Source: JANQIO01 sp965601975 (GTDB lineage Bacteria; Pseudomonadota; Gammaproteobacteria; Pseudomonadales; Halieaceae). From it: a stretch of DNA of 64,000 nt. The notes under the pieces are model-generated. The model did not search any database. It was not told the origin of the DNA and saw nothing but the letters and a program-made list of their open reading frames with translations. How positions within the stretch are numbered: the first letter of the stretch is position 1; each line of letters begins with the position of its first letter. Both the position numbers and the translations under genes were made by a program. Below, piece after piece: positions 7,703-16,707 of this stretch. The DNA is taken from positions 2,604,001 to 2,668,000 of the forward strand of contig OZ271856.1 in assembly GCA_965601975.1 (NCBI GenBank). The letters run 5' to 3'.

Positions 7703-8770
7703 TCAGACGGCGTTCAACACAACGCCGATAGCGATAATTTGCGGCAGCGTCACCAGCGGCAGGAACAGGGCGATCTTCCAGGACGCCGTGGTGTCGCGAA
7801 TCGACATGATTTCCGTGTAGTCGGTGGAAACGCCGGCCATCAGGAAGGTGAAGCCGTTGCCGGGCGCGCCGGCGCGATTCATCAGGTCCGCCGCCACCGG
7901 CACCGTGCCCTCTGAGCAGACCTCGATGACCGTGGCGGCCAGCAGGGTCAACCAGAGCCCGGTCATGGTGGCGCCAAACCAGGCCGCGAACTGCTCCGGC
8001 GGCACCGCAGCGCGAATGGCCGAGGCCAGCAGGATACCGAACAGGCCCCAGCGGATGACCACCCGGGAGCCGCGCAGGCCTTCTTTCAGCATGGCCAGCG
8101 TGCCCGCGGCAGAGAACTGCCAGCCGGCGCGGAATTCACCCCAGAGGTCGGCGAACTGCGCGTCTGGATTCAGGGTCTCCCGGTGAGGGTTGTCCGGCAG
8201 CACGCCGCGGCGCACGAAGCCGTCGAAGATCGCCCCGCTGATCAAACCGATCACCAGCGACAGGCCGATAAACAGCAGCGTCCAGCTGACTCCGATAAGG
8301 GCAAACAGGATCAGGGTCAGCGACAGGGAGTTCCAGGGGCTCGCCAGCAGGAAGGCCATGACCTGGCCAATGGTGGCGCCGCGCTCGTACAGCTTCATGC
8401 CGACGGCGAGGATGCCGTGACTGCAGAGGTCGAGGAAGACCCCCGCCAGTGTAGCCCGCAGCAGCGAGGTGAATCCGTCGCGATGCCCCAGCACCGACAT
8501 GACCAGGTCCCTGGGAATGCGCGACAGCAGGCCCACAAACACCACACCCAGGGTGAGCCCCCACCACATCTTGTTGAAGATCTCGACCACCCCGTGGGCC
8601 AGCACCGTAAAACGGCCGCTGTCTGCGGTGTGCGGCAGGAACTGCCCGGTCAGGTACAGCAGGACGACGCCGGCCACCACCGCCACCAGGAACCAGTCCC
8701 GCTTGTTGGCGGCCTGGGCGCAGTGATCGTGCTCGGTGGATTGCGCGGGCTCGTGACAACACTCACTCAT
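7703..8770 (-). CDS. UPF0718/ArsP-like permease
   Basis: A 355-aa multi-pass inner-membrane protein with at least eight hydrophobic segments arranged as two similar halves (LLRATLAGVFLDLCSHGILA and VIEVCSEGTVPVAADL belong to corresponding loops), as in the DUF318/UPF0718 permeases that include ArsP. The N-terminus, MSECCHEPAQSTEHDHC, is rich in Cys and His and could bind a metal. Substrate is unknown; ArsP members export organoarsenicals, but nothing here proves that role. It stands alone between prfB and recJ, with recJ stopping 33 bases upstream of its start. Confidence 0.75.
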   Translation of the reverse strand: MSECCHEPAQSTEHDHCAQAANKRDWFLVAVVAGVVLLYLTGQFLPHTADSGRFTVLAHGVVEIFNKMWWGLTLGVVFVGLLSRIPRDLVMSVLGHRDGFTSLLRATLAGVFLDLCSHGILAVGMKLYERGATIGQVMAFLLASPWNSLSLTLILFALIGVSWTLLFIGLSLVIGLISGAIFDGFVRRGVLPDNPHRETLNPDAQFADLWGEFRAGWQFSAAGTLAMLKEGLRGSRVVIRWGLFGILLASAIRAAVPPEQFAAWFGATMTGLWLTLLAATVIEVCSEGTVPVAADLMNRAGAPGNGFTFLMAGVSTDYTEIMSIRDTTASWKIALFLPLVTLPQIIAIGVVLNAV

Positions 8771-8803
8771 ATGACCAGTCTAGACCCAGAGACCGTGCCC
8801 CGG

Positions 8804-10531
8804 TCAAGCGGGTTCCAGCACCTCGACCATCAGCTGCAGGCGCTCCTCGCCCCGGTAGTAGTTGCAGTCGAGGCGGTAGGCCAGCCGTACGCGCTCGACG
8901 CTGTCATCGGGCCAGCGCTTGACGTCGACATTGAAGGCGATGGCGTCCAGCAGGGCGTCGGGCGCGGCGGGCAATGCCACCACCAGTTTCAAGTGTTTCT
9001 CGCCGACGATGCGCTGGTGCACGAGCTGGAACACGCCGTCGAACACCGGCTCGGGAAAATGTTGTCCCCAGGGGGCCGCATAGCGCAGCTGGCGCGCCAG
9101 GGCCAGTTCCATATCCGGCGCCTGCAGTTCGCCGTCACTCTCGACAATGGCCTGCAGCTCCACGTCATCGAGCCATTCGCCGACGGTTTCATCGAGTGCG
9201 GCTGCGAAGCTGTCCAGGTTGGCCCGCGGCAGGGACAGACCCGCCGCCATGGCATGGCCGCCGAACTTGCTGATCAGCCCGGGATGCCGGCTCGCGACCC
9301 GGTCCAGGGCGTCGCGGATATGCAACCCAGGGATGGAGCGCGCCGAGCCCTTGATAGTCTCGTCATCGCTGTCGGCGAAGGCAATCACGGGGCGGTGCAG
9401 TTTTTCTTTCACCCGGGACGCAAGAATGCCCACGACCCCCTGGTGCCAGCCGGGCTGGTAGAGGCAGATACTGGCAGGCGGTTCGCCCCCCTGCCCTACC
9501 TCCAGCGATGCCAGCGCCCGGGCGGCCTCTTCCTGCATTCCCTGCTCGATGTGCTGGCGATCCCGGTTCAGGGTATCGAGGCGCGCCGCCACGCCGCCGG
9601 CGGTGACGTCATCCCCAGCCAGCAGACAGCTGATACCGATGGCCATGTCGTCCAGGCGTCCCGCCGCGTTCAGCCGCGGTGCAACCGCATAGGACAGGTC
9701 CGAGGCCACGACCCGGTGCAGGGTGCGACCCGCCACGTCCAGCAGCGCCCGGATCCCGGGCCGCGTGTGCCCGGCGCGCATTCGCAGCAGGCCCTGCTGG
9801 ACCAGGATACGGTTGTTGCGATCCAGCGGCACCACATCCGCCACGGTGCCCAGCGCCACCAGGTCGAGCACACTGGCCAGCGACGGCGGCTCCAGGCCTC
9901 TTTGCTCGAACCAGCCCCGCTGCTTCAATTCCCGGCGCAGGGCCGACAGCACGTAGAAGATCACCCCCACCCCGGCCAGCGACTTGCTGGGAAACTCGCA
10001 GCCGGGCTGGTTGGGATTGACGATCACATCGGCCTCGGGCAACTGGTCCCCGGGCAGGTGGTGATCGGTCACCAGGGTGCGCATACCCAGTTCCCGGGCG
10101 CGAGCCACACCCTCGAGACTGGAAATCCCGTTGTCGACGGTGACGATGACACCCGGTTCACGCTCTCTTGCCAGTTCCACGATCTCCGGCGTGAGGCCGT
10201 AGCCGAACTCGAAGCGGTTGGGGACCAGGTAATCCACGGCCGCGGCGCCCATGGCCTGCAGCAGGCACATGCCCACCGCGATACTGGTGGCGCCGTCGGC
10301 ATCGAAATCGCCGACGATCAGGATGCGATCGCCCGCCTCCATGGCGTCGGCCAGCAGTGTGGCGGCGGCATCGAGACCGAGAAACCCGGTCGGTGGCAGC
10401 AGCTTGTCCAGGCCGTGGACCAGGTCCTGGGAATCCTCGAGGCCGCGGGAGGCAAACACCCGGCTCAGCACCGGGTGCAGGTCGGGCGCTTCGAGAATCG
10501 AATCGGGTTCGGGTCGGCGACGGATTTCCAC
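8804..10531 (-). CDS. recJ: Single-strand DNA 5'-3' exonuclease RecJ
   Basis: RecJ degrades single-stranded DNA during recombination and repair. At 575 aa it matches E. coli RecJ (577). DHH-family motifs are visible: VGDFDADGATS, VTDHHLPGDQLP, and the DHHA1 glycine motif KFGGHAMAAGLSL. I start it at GTG 10531 (VEIRRRPEPD...), which aligns with the usual RecJ N-terminus and begins 10 bases after the thrC stop; a longer frame upstream is only thrC sequence read in another frame. thrC-recJ adjacency is common in gammaproteobacteria. Confidence 0.95.
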   Translation of the reverse strand: MEIRRRPEPDSILEAPDLHPVLSRVFASRGLEDSQDLVHGLDKLLPPTGFLGLDAAATLLADAMEAGDRILIVGDFDADGATSIAVGMCLLQAMGAAAVDYLVPNRFEFGYGLTPEIVELAREREPGVIVTVDNGISSLEGVARARELGMRTLVTDHHLPGDQLPEADVIVNPNQPGCEFPSKSLAGVGVIFYVLSALRRELKQRGWFEQRGLEPPSLASVLDLVALGTVADVVPLDRNNRILVQQGLLRMRAGHTRPGIRALLDVAGRTLHRVVASDLSYAVAPRLNAAGRLDDMAIGISCLLAGDDVTAGGVAARLDTLNRDRQHIEQGMQEEAARALASLEVGQGGEPPASICLYQPGWHQGVVGILASRVKEKLHRPVIAFADSDDETIKGSARSIPGLHIRDALDRVASRHPGLISKFGGHAMAAGLSLPRANLDSFAAALDETVGEWLDDVELQAIVESDGELQAPDMELALARQLRYAAPWGQHFPEPVFDGVFQLVHQRIVGEKHLKLVVALPAAPDALLDAIAFNVDVKRWPDDSVERVRLAYRLDCNYYRGEERLQLMVEVLEPA

Positions 10532-10541
10532 GTCAGCCTGC

Positions 10542-11939
10542 TCAGGCCGAAAGATTGTCCGCCATGTAGCGCTGCACGGCATCGAGATCGTTGGGCAGCA
10601 CGTCAAAGCGCTCTTCCCGTTCGAACAGGTCTGCCATATGCGCCGGCAGCGCGGGCTCGATGGCCAGCCCCGCCTGGGCGATGGCCGCGGGGAATTTCGC
10701 TGGATGTGCCGTCGCGAGTGTCACCATGGGCTCGGCGGCATCGCGTCGACAGTCCAGGGCAGCGCGGTAGCCAATCGCGGAATGAGGATCCAGCAGGTAT
10801 TCGCTGTCGCGATAGACGCCGGCAATCATCTCGCAGGTGGCCGCATCATCCACGCACTGGCTGGAAAACAGGGTGCCAAGACGCTCCATGGCGTCCGGGC
10901 TCAGGGAAATATCCCGGTCGTTGAACTGCTGCATGAGGTCCGCGATAGCGGCGCCGTCCCGCCCATAGAGATCGAACATCAGTCGCTCGAAGTTGCTCGA
11001 CACCGTGATATCCATACTGGGAGACAGGGTCTGGTGCAATTCGGTCCTGGAGTAGGCTCCGGTGGTCAGTATGCGGTGCAACACGTCATTGCGGTTGGTG
11101 GCGATGACCAGCTGATTCACCGGCAGGCCCATGTTGCGCGCCAGGTAGCCGGCGAAGATATCCCCGAAATTGCCCGTGGGTACGGAGAAGTTCACCGCGC
11201 GCTGTGGCGCACCCAGGGCCAGGGCCGCGTAAAAGTAATACACGATCTGCGCCATGATGCGCGCCCAGTTGATGGAGTTCACCGCCACCAGGCTGCGGCC
11301 CTCGGGCAGGAAGCCCTGGTCCGCAAACGACGCCTTGACCGCCGCCTGGCAGTCATCGAAGTTGCCTTCGAGGGCGATGTTGTGAATGGTGTCGCCGGGC
11401 ACCGTAGTCATCTGCCGGCGCTGCACCTCGGAGACACGCTGGTGCGGGTGCAGGATATAGATGTCGATATTGCTGCAGCGGCGGCAGCCCTCGATGGCGG
11501 CGGAACCGGTATCGCCGGAGGTCGCCCCCATGATCACCACCTTGCGATGCTGCCGTTCCAGCACGTAGTCCAGCAGCCGCCCCAGCAGCTGCAGGGCGAA
11601 ATCCTTGAAGGCCAGGGTCGGGCCGTGAAACAGTTCCAGCACCCAGTGATTCGGCCCCAGCTGTACCATCGGCGCCACCGCGCCGTGCCGGAATACCCCG
11701 TAGCACTCGTGCACCATGGCCTCGAGGTCGTCCCGCGGCACGCAGTCGCCAATGAACGGCTGCATGATTTCCAGCGCCAGGGTCGGGTAGTCCATGTCGC
11801 GCATGGCGGCGATGTCGCTTTCCGAAAACTGCGGCAGGGATTCCGGCACATAGAGGCCGCCGTCTTCCGCCAGCCCCGCCAGCAGGACCTGCTCGAAATC
11901 CAGGGTCGGCGCTGCGCCTCGGGTGCTTACGTATTTCAT
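10542..11939 (-). CDS. thrC: Threonine synthase
   Basis: PLP enzyme converting O-phosphohomoserine to threonine. At 465 aa it belongs to the longer ThrC type: N-terminal MKYVSTRGAAPTLDFEQVLL, PLP-binding lysine in GPTLAFKDFALQ, phosphate loop GATSGDTGSAA. Its ATG overlaps the hom stop by 4 bases, so hom and thrC are translationally coupled and give consecutive steps of threonine synthesis. Confidence 0.96.
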   Translation of the reverse strand: MKYVSTRGAAPTLDFEQVLLAGLAEDGGLYVPESLPQFSESDIAAMRDMDYPTLALEIMQPFIGDCVPRDDLEAMVHECYGVFRHGAVAPMVQLGPNHWVLELFHGPTLAFKDFALQLLGRLLDYVLERQHRKVVIMGATSGDTGSAAIEGCRRCSNIDIYILHPHQRVSEVQRRQMTTVPGDTIHNIALEGNFDDCQAAVKASFADQGFLPEGRSLVAVNSINWARIMAQIVYYFYAALALGAPQRAVNFSVPTGNFGDIFAGYLARNMGLPVNQLVIATNRNDVLHRILTTGAYSRTELHQTLSPSMDITVSSNFERLMFDLYGRDGAAIADLMQQFNDRDISLSPDAMERLGTLFSSQCVDDAATCEMIAGVYRDSEYLLDPHSAIGYRAALDCRRDAAEPMVTLATAHPAKFPAAIAQAGLAIEPALPAHMADLFEREERFDVLPNDLDAVQRYMADNLSA

Positions 11940-13243
11940 CCGTCCAGGGTTTCCACGCGAATGCGGGTGATCTGGCCTTCGATGCTGTCCAGCGCCTCGA
12001 TCTCGGCAGCGACCTGGTTGAGCTCGCCCTCGCGGGTGCGGTTGGTCAGGATGATAACCGGCACCCGGGTCTCCCCTTCTGCCGGCTCCTTCTGGATCAG
12101 CGCCTCGATGCTGACACCGGCGCGGCTGCAGATGCTGGCCACGTCCGACAGTACGCCGGGCTTGTCTTCCGCGGTCATGCGTAGATACCAGGCCGTTTCC
12201 ACGTCGTCCATGTGCAGGATAGGCTGCAGGGCTACGGCCTCGCTGCGGACCCCGAGTTCGGCGACCGCGGGCTTCTGGCCCAGGGCCAGGTTGCGGCCCA
12301 GGTCAACGATATCCGCCACCACCGCCGAGGCGGTCGGGCTGGCGCCGGCGCCGGCGCCGTAATACAGGGTGGGCCCCACAGCGTCGCCCTCTACCAGCAC
12401 CGCGTTCTTGACGCCGTTGACGTTGGCCAGCAGGCGCTTTTCCGGGATCAGCGTGGGGTGAACGCGCATCTCGATGCCCAGCTCGTTGCGCCGGGCGATG
12501 CCCAGGTGCTTGATGCGATAGCCCAGCTCTTCGGCGTAGTCCACATCGACGGTCTCGATGGTCGAGATGCCCTCGGTGAACACCTTGTCGAACTCCAGCG
12601 GCATGCCAAAGGCGATCGCCGCGAGTATGACGAGTTTATGCGCCGCATCTATGCCCTCGACATCGAAGGTCGGATCGGCTTCCGCGTAGCCAAGCGCCTG
12701 GGCTTCCGCCAGCACATCGGAAAACTCGCGGCCCTTCTCGCGCATTTCGCTGAGAATATAGTTGCCTGTGCCGTTGATGATGCCCGCCAGCCACTGTACG
12801 CGGTTGGCCGTGAGACCTTCGCGCAGTGCCTTGATGATCGGGATTCCACCGGCCACGGCCGCCTCGTAACAGATGCTGACCCCGGCGGCGTGCGCTTCCT
12901 CAAACAGCTCGTTGCCAAACTCGGCGATGAGCGCCTTGTTGGCGGTGACCACGTGCTTGCCGTTGGCAATCGCCCTGCGCACCAGTTCCAGGGCCGTGTC
13001 GGTGCCGCCGATCAGCTCTACCAGGATATCGATGTCCGGGTCGTCGGCGACCTCGAAGATATCGCGGCTCACCGGGACCTTGCCGGTGGGACAGTCCGGC
13101 TTGTCGCTGCGAGCGCCCACCCGGCCCACATCAATGTGGCAACCCGCCCGGTCGGCGATATCCGGGGCGTTGGCAGACAGCAGCTTGAAGGTGCCCGCAC
13201 CGACGGTACCGAGACCGCAAATCCCCACCTTCACCGTCTTCAT
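11936..13243 (-). CDS. hom: Homoserine dehydrogenase
   Basis: Reduces aspartate semialdehyde to homoserine, the branch point to threonine and methionine. At 435 aa it is the monofunctional type. The NAD(P)-binding motif GLGTVGAGTFKLL is at the N-terminus, ANKALIAEFG marks the catalytic region, and a C-terminal ACT domain (EDKPGVLSDVASICSRAGVS) suggests feedback control by an amino acid. The start ATG overlaps the alaC stop by 4 bases, and thrC overlaps downstream the same way: one tight operon. Confidence 0.97.
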   Translation of the reverse strand: MKTVKVGICGLGTVGAGTFKLLSANAPDIADRAGCHIDVGRVGARSDKPDCPTGKVPVSRDIFEVADDPDIDILVELIGGTDTALELVRRAIANGKHVVTANKALIAEFGNELFEEAHAAGVSICYEAAVAGGIPIIKALREGLTANRVQWLAGIINGTGNYILSEMREKGREFSDVLAEAQALGYAEADPTFDVEGIDAAHKLVILAAIAFGMPLEFDKVFTEGISTIETVDVDYAEELGYRIKHLGIARRNELGIEMRVHPTLIPEKRLLANVNGVKNAVLVEGDAVGPTLYYGAGAGASPTASAVVADIVDLGRNLALGQKPAVAELGVRSEAVALQPILHMDDVETAWYLRMTAEDKPGVLSDVASICSRAGVSIEALIQKEPAEGETRVPVIILTNRTREGELNQVAAEIEALDSIEGQITRIRVETLDG

Positions 13244-14430
13244 GAGGCGAAACCGTCGTTGCGAATCATGCGTTTTATATTCCTTATTGCCTGGCGGGTG
13301 CGGTGCTCGTTCTCGATCAGGCCGAAGCGCACGTAACCCTCACCATATTCACCGAAACCCACCCCGGGTGACACTGCCACCTTGGCCTCGGTCAGCAACT
13401 TCTTGCTGAATTCGATGGAGCCCATCTCGCGATAGAACTCGGGAATCTGCGCCCAGACGAACATGGTCGCCCTGGGCGGCTCCACCGGCCACCCCGCCGC
13501 GGTCAGGCCGGAGCACAGCACATCGCGCCGGCCCTGGTAGAGATCGCGAATTTCACTGACACAGGACTGGTCGCCTTCCAGCGCTGAAATAGCCGCGACC
13601 TGCACCGGCGTGAACATGCCGTAATCCAGGTAGGACTTGATGCGCGCCAGCGCGCCGACCAGCTCCGGGTTGCCGCAGCAGAACCCGACCCGCCAGCCGG
13701 GCATGTTGTAGCTCTTGGACAGTGAGAAAAACTCCACCGCCACGTCCTTGGCGCCGGGCACCTGCAGGATGGACGGCGCCTCGTAGCCGTCAAAGCACAG
13801 GTCCGCGTAGGCGAGGTCCTGCACCACCCAGATGTTGTACTCCCGGGCGATGGCCACCACCTTCTCGAAGAATTCCAGCTCCACGCAATGGGTGGTGGGA
13901 TTGCTGGGGAAATTGAGCACCAGCATCTTGGGCGTCGGCCAGCTGTTGTGGATCGCGCTTTCCAGCTCCTGGAAAAACGTGCCGTCGCCGCGCATGGGCA
14001 CGTGGCGGATATCTGCCCCGGAAATGACGAAGCCGTAGGGGTGTATCGGGTAGGAAGGGTTCGGCACCAGGATGCTGTCCCCGGGCCCCGTGGTGGCCAG
14101 CGCCAGGTGCGCCAATCCCTCCTTGGAACCCAGGGTGACGATGGCCTCGGTTTCCGTATCCAGCTCGACATCGAAGCGGCGCTTGTACCACTCGCAGATG
14201 GCCCGGCGCAGCCGCGGGATGCCCTTGGACTGGGAGTAGCGATGGGTGTCACCGCGCTGGGCGGTTTCCGTGAGCTTTTCGACGATGTGCGCCGGCGTCG
14301 GCTGGTCCGGATTCCCCATGCCAAAATCGATGACATCCTCGCCGGCCGCCCTGGCCTGCTGCTTGAGGTCACCGATAATGTTGAAAACGTAGGGAGGAAG
14401 GCGCTCGATGCGCTGAAATTGCTGTTCCAC
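13240..14430 (-). CDS. alaC: Alanine/glutamate-pyruvate aminotransferase, AlaC-type
   Basis: Fold type I PLP aminotransferase of 396 aa. The Schiff-base lysine is in SLSKSYNMPGWRVGF and the substrate/PLP loop in NFPSNPTTH. Sequence type and position directly upstream of hom-thrC fit AlaC, the main alanine-forming transaminase; other aspartate-family aminotransferases are harder to exclude without a search. It starts at GTG 14430 and overlaps hom by 4 bases. Confidence 0.88.
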   Translation of the reverse strand: MEQQFQRIERLPPYVFNIIGDLKQQARAAGEDVIDFGMGNPDQPTPAHIVEKLTETAQRGDTHRYSQSKGIPRLRRAICEWYKRRFDVELDTETEAIVTLGSKEGLAHLALATTGPGDSILVPNPSYPIHPYGFVISGADIRHVPMRGDGTFFQELESAIHNSWPTPKMLVLNFPSNPTTHCVELEFFEKVVAIAREYNIWVVQDLAYADLCFDGYEAPSILQVPGAKDVAVEFFSLSKSYNMPGWRVGFCCGNPELVGALARIKSYLDYGMFTPVQVAAISALEGDQSCVSEIRDLYQGRRDVLCSGLTAAGWPVEPPRATMFVWAQIPEFYREMGSIEFSKKLLTEAKVAVSPGVGFGEYGEGYVRFGLIENEHRTRQAIRNIKRMIRNDGFAS

Positions 14431-14518
14431 GGCGAGTCGACTGCGTGACTAAGCGGGCCACATTACTGAGGCAGCCCGCCCCTGTCAACGCGAGGAATAC
14501 CGCGGCCTGGAGCGCCGC

Positions 14519-15268
14519 TTAGTTGGCAGCGATACCGAGGCGCTGAGCCAGGTCTTGTGCGCTCAGGTAGCCGGGCAAGATTCTCCCATCCTCCAGGACC
14601 AGTGCTGGGGTACCGTTCACACCGGCCTGCTGGCCCAGCATGAACTGGTCGGCGACCGGGTTACCCGGGCACACGTTCTCGGGGATCTCCTTGCGCTGCT
14701 TGAGTCGGGTGATGGCAACCTGGGGGTTCTCCGCGCACCAGGCGCTGGCGATTTTGCGGTAGGACTCACTGCCCACGCCCGCACGGGGATAGGCCAGGTA
14801 ACGCACCTCGATGCCCGCCTGGTTCATCGCAGGTACCTCGTTGTGAAGCTTCTGGCAGTAGTAGCAGTCCACGTCGGTGAATACCGTGACGCTCGCCCGG
14901 GTCTCGCCCTCCGGCGAGAAGATGATCATGTCCTTGCGCGGGATCCTGGCCATCAGTTCCTTGCGGTCCATGTCCCGCTGCTGCTCGGCCAGGTTGACGA
15001 TACCGTCCATGTTCACGGCGTACAGGTCGCCCGCCACGAAGAAGTCGCCATCTTCCGTAGCGTAGAGCATGGGGCCCGCCTTGATTTGCACTTCGTACAG
15101 TCCGGGCGCAACGCTGGCGCGGACTGACTCAACTGTCAGGTCCGGCCGGGCCTTGTTCAGCTTGGCCGCAATGACCGACTCGGGGCTGTCCTGGGCGCCA
15201 ACGTGGCCTGCCATCAGCAGGGTCAGCAAGCAGCTTGCAATCCATCGTCCCAGGGATGTGATATTCAT
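14519..15268 (-). CDS. dsbC: Periplasmic disulfide isomerase DsbC
   Basis: Rearranges wrong disulfides in periplasmic proteins. The 249-aa precursor has a signal peptide (MNITSLGRWIASCLLTLLMA, cleavage near GHVGA-Q), an N-terminal dimerisation region and a thioredoxin fold with active-site CYYC (Cys135/Cys138), a second structural cysteine pair (WCAENPQ and NVCPGNP) and the cis-proline loop GTPALVLEDG. I choose the ATG at 15268 because GGAGAG precedes it and the signal peptide begins there. xerD lies upstream on the same strand, as in Pseudomonas. Confidence 0.95.
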   Translation of the reverse strand: MNITSLGRWIASCLLTLLMAGHVGAQDSPESVIAAKLNKARPDLTVESVRASVAPGLYEVQIKAGPMLYATEDGDFFVAGDLYAVNMDGIVNLAEQQRDMDRKELMARIPRKDMIIFSPEGETRASVTVFTDVDCYYCQKLHNEVPAMNQAGIEVRYLAYPRAGVGSESYRKIASAWCAENPQVAITRLKQRKEIPENVCPGNPVADQFMLGQQAGVNGTPALVLEDGRILPGYLSAQDLAQRLGIAAN

Positions 15269-15329
15269 GGTTTCTCTCCAGTTTACTGGCCTCCAAACCG
15301 CTTGGAGCCCTTTTGTCCCCGCGAGTTCC

Positions 15330-16217
15330 CTAACCCCGGGGATGGTGTGTGGCATGCAGTTCCTTCATCCGTTCCCGCGCCACGTGGGTATAGATCTGCG
15401 TGGTAGTCAGGTCGCTGTGCCCCAGCAACAGCTGCACGACGCGCAGGTCCGCCCCGTGATTCAGCAGGTGCGTGGCAAACGCATGCCGCAGCGTATGCGG
15501 CGACAGGCTCGACCGGATGCCCGCCCGATCCGCATACAGCTTGATACGATACCAGAAAGCCTGGCGTGTCATGGGGCCGCTGCGCCGATTTATGAACACT
15601 GTCTCACTGGTTCGGGTTCCCAGCAGTTCCCGGCGGGCACCGCTCAGGTAGCGCTGAAGCCAGTGCAGCGCCTCTTCCCCCATCGGCACCAGGCGCTCTT
15701 TGCCACCCTTGCCGACAATGCGCACCACGCCCTGGTTCAATCCCAGCTGGGAAATCTGCAGGGTGACCAGCTCACTGACCCTTAGCCCGCAGGCATAAAG
15801 CAGCTCCAGCATGGTCCGATCACGGAATTCTATCGGCTTGTCCAGCTCGGGGGCGGCCAGCAGTGCATCCACTTCCGCCTCACTGAGCGACTTCGGCAGC
15901 GGTCGCCCGAGTTTCGGGCTGTCCACGTCCAGGCTGGGATCTTCGCTGATACGGCCCTCGCGCAGCTGGTAGCGGAAGAAGCCGCGCACGCAGGACAGGA
16001 AGCGCGCGGTCGAGCGCGGGGAACGCTGCTGCTGGTGGCGCCAGCCCAGGTAGTCCATCAGATCGGTCTTGCCGGACTCCATCAGCACGGTGGATCGCTT
16101 GCCCAGCCAGTCGGCGTAGTGGGCCAGGTCGCGCCGGTAGGACGCCAGCGTATTGTCCGCGAGCCCTTTCTCCATCCACAGGGCGTCGAGGTACTGTTCG
16201 ATTTCCGGATAGCTAAT
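15330..16217 (-). CDS. xerD: Tyrosine recombinase XerD; unusual ATT start likely
   Basis: Resolves chromosome dimers at dif together with XerC. Catalytic residues are in place: Arg in CGLRVSELVTL, His-x-x-Arg in LSPHTLRHAFATHLL, His in LLGHSDLTTTQ and Tyr in IYTHVARERM. The first ATG (16175) would give 281 aa and cut the conserved N-terminus, since the frame upstream reads ISYPEIEQYLDALW-MEKGLADNTL, closely like E. coli RIEQFLDALW-LEKNLAENTL. No ATG, GTG or TTG exists in frame before the upstream stop; an ATT at 16217 would give 295 aa (E. coli 298) with a weak GAGAG upstream. dsbC follows. Confidence 0.93.
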   Translation of the reverse strand: MSYPEIEQYLDALWMEKGLADNTLASYRRDLAHYADWLGKRSTVLMESGKTDLMDYLGWRHQQQRSPRSTARFLSCVRGFFRYQLREGRISEDPSLDVDSPKLGRPLPKSLSEAEVDALLAAPELDKPIEFRDRTMLELLYACGLRVSELVTLQISQLGLNQGVVRIVGKGGKERLVPMGEEALHWLQRYLSGARRELLGTRTSETVFINRRSGPMTRQAFWYRIKLYADRAGIRSSLSPHTLRHAFATHLLNHGADLRVVQLLLGHSDLTTTQIYTHVARERMKELHATHHPRG

Positions 16218-16317
16218 GGTGCGCGCTCTCGTTGGTCTTCGGCCGATGGTACGCGTTCTATCCGCAAATTACAGACTCACCGCGGATTGGATTCGCTCCG
16301 TAGGACGGGCGCGATCA

Positions 16318-16415
16318 GGACATAGGCCTTCTCGGACACGCTAAAAGCGTGACATCCCTGTCGCGCTCGGCAACGGCCGTCCCTGGCCGTTGACGGTCCG
16401 AGAAGGCCTATGTCC
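16318..16415. repeat. Structured palindromic repeat, family B copy 1
   Basis: Perfect 20-bp inverted arms (16318-16337 and 16396-16415) enclose a 58-base interior. The interior can form three smaller hairpins: GCTAAAAGC, GACA-TCCC-TGTC, and CAACGGCC-GTCCCT-GGCCGTTG. The same interior, in opposite orientation and with different arms, is found at 16523-16580. It lies in the non-coding gap between xerD and rplS. Confidence 0.85.
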
Positions 16416-16491
16416 AGCTCACACCCTCTTCCAGCGTGAATTTCCGGCATGCAGGAATCGAAGATCGTTTGAAGGAATTGGTACTTAGGGA

Positions 16492-16611
16492 GCGCGCGTG
16501 GTGCCCGGGGTTCTTCCGGGACCGTCTGCGGCCAGGGATGGCCGCAGTCGAGCGAGCCATGGACGGCATGCTTTTAGCGCGTCCCGGAAGAACCCCGGGC
16601 GCCGCGCGCGC
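16492..16611. repeat. Structured palindromic repeat, family B copy 2, inverted
   Basis: Perfect 20-bp arms (16503-16522 and 16581-16600) extend by 11 more pairs outward, including two G-T pairs, for a 31-bp stem. The 58-base interior, read on the minus strand, aligns without gaps to copy 1; differences in the stems are compensated (for example CAACGGCC/GGCCGTTG becomes CTGCGGCC/GGCCGCAG). The rest of the 490-base gap (16218-16707) shows no convincing gene. Confidence 0.85.
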
Positions 16612-16662
16612 GGGTTCAGCGCGACTCCATACACAACATTCCTGCGAATGCGCAAATCACGC

Positions 16663-16690
16663 AAAAAAAAGGGGCGACAGTGTCGCCCCT
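16663..16690 (-). terminator. Rho-independent terminator of the rpsP-rplS operon
   Basis: On the minus strand AGGGGCGACA-CTGTCGCCCCT forms a 10-bp hairpin followed by eight T residues, 18 bases after the rplS stop. Confidence 0.92.
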
Positions 16691-16707
16691 CCGGTATCGC
16701 GAGTCTG

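Noticed and set aside
10531..10606. Extended recJ N-terminus overlapping thrC
   Set aside because: The extra 25 residues are thrC read in another frame and match nothing in RecJ proteins.
8183..10924. A 913-codon plus-strand frame opposite recJ, and similar ones at 10251-12362 and 33394-35451
   Set aside because: Composition (Gln/His/Arg/Gly-rich, no hydrophobic periodicity) is that of a shadow frame; the opposite strand has full catalytic motifs.
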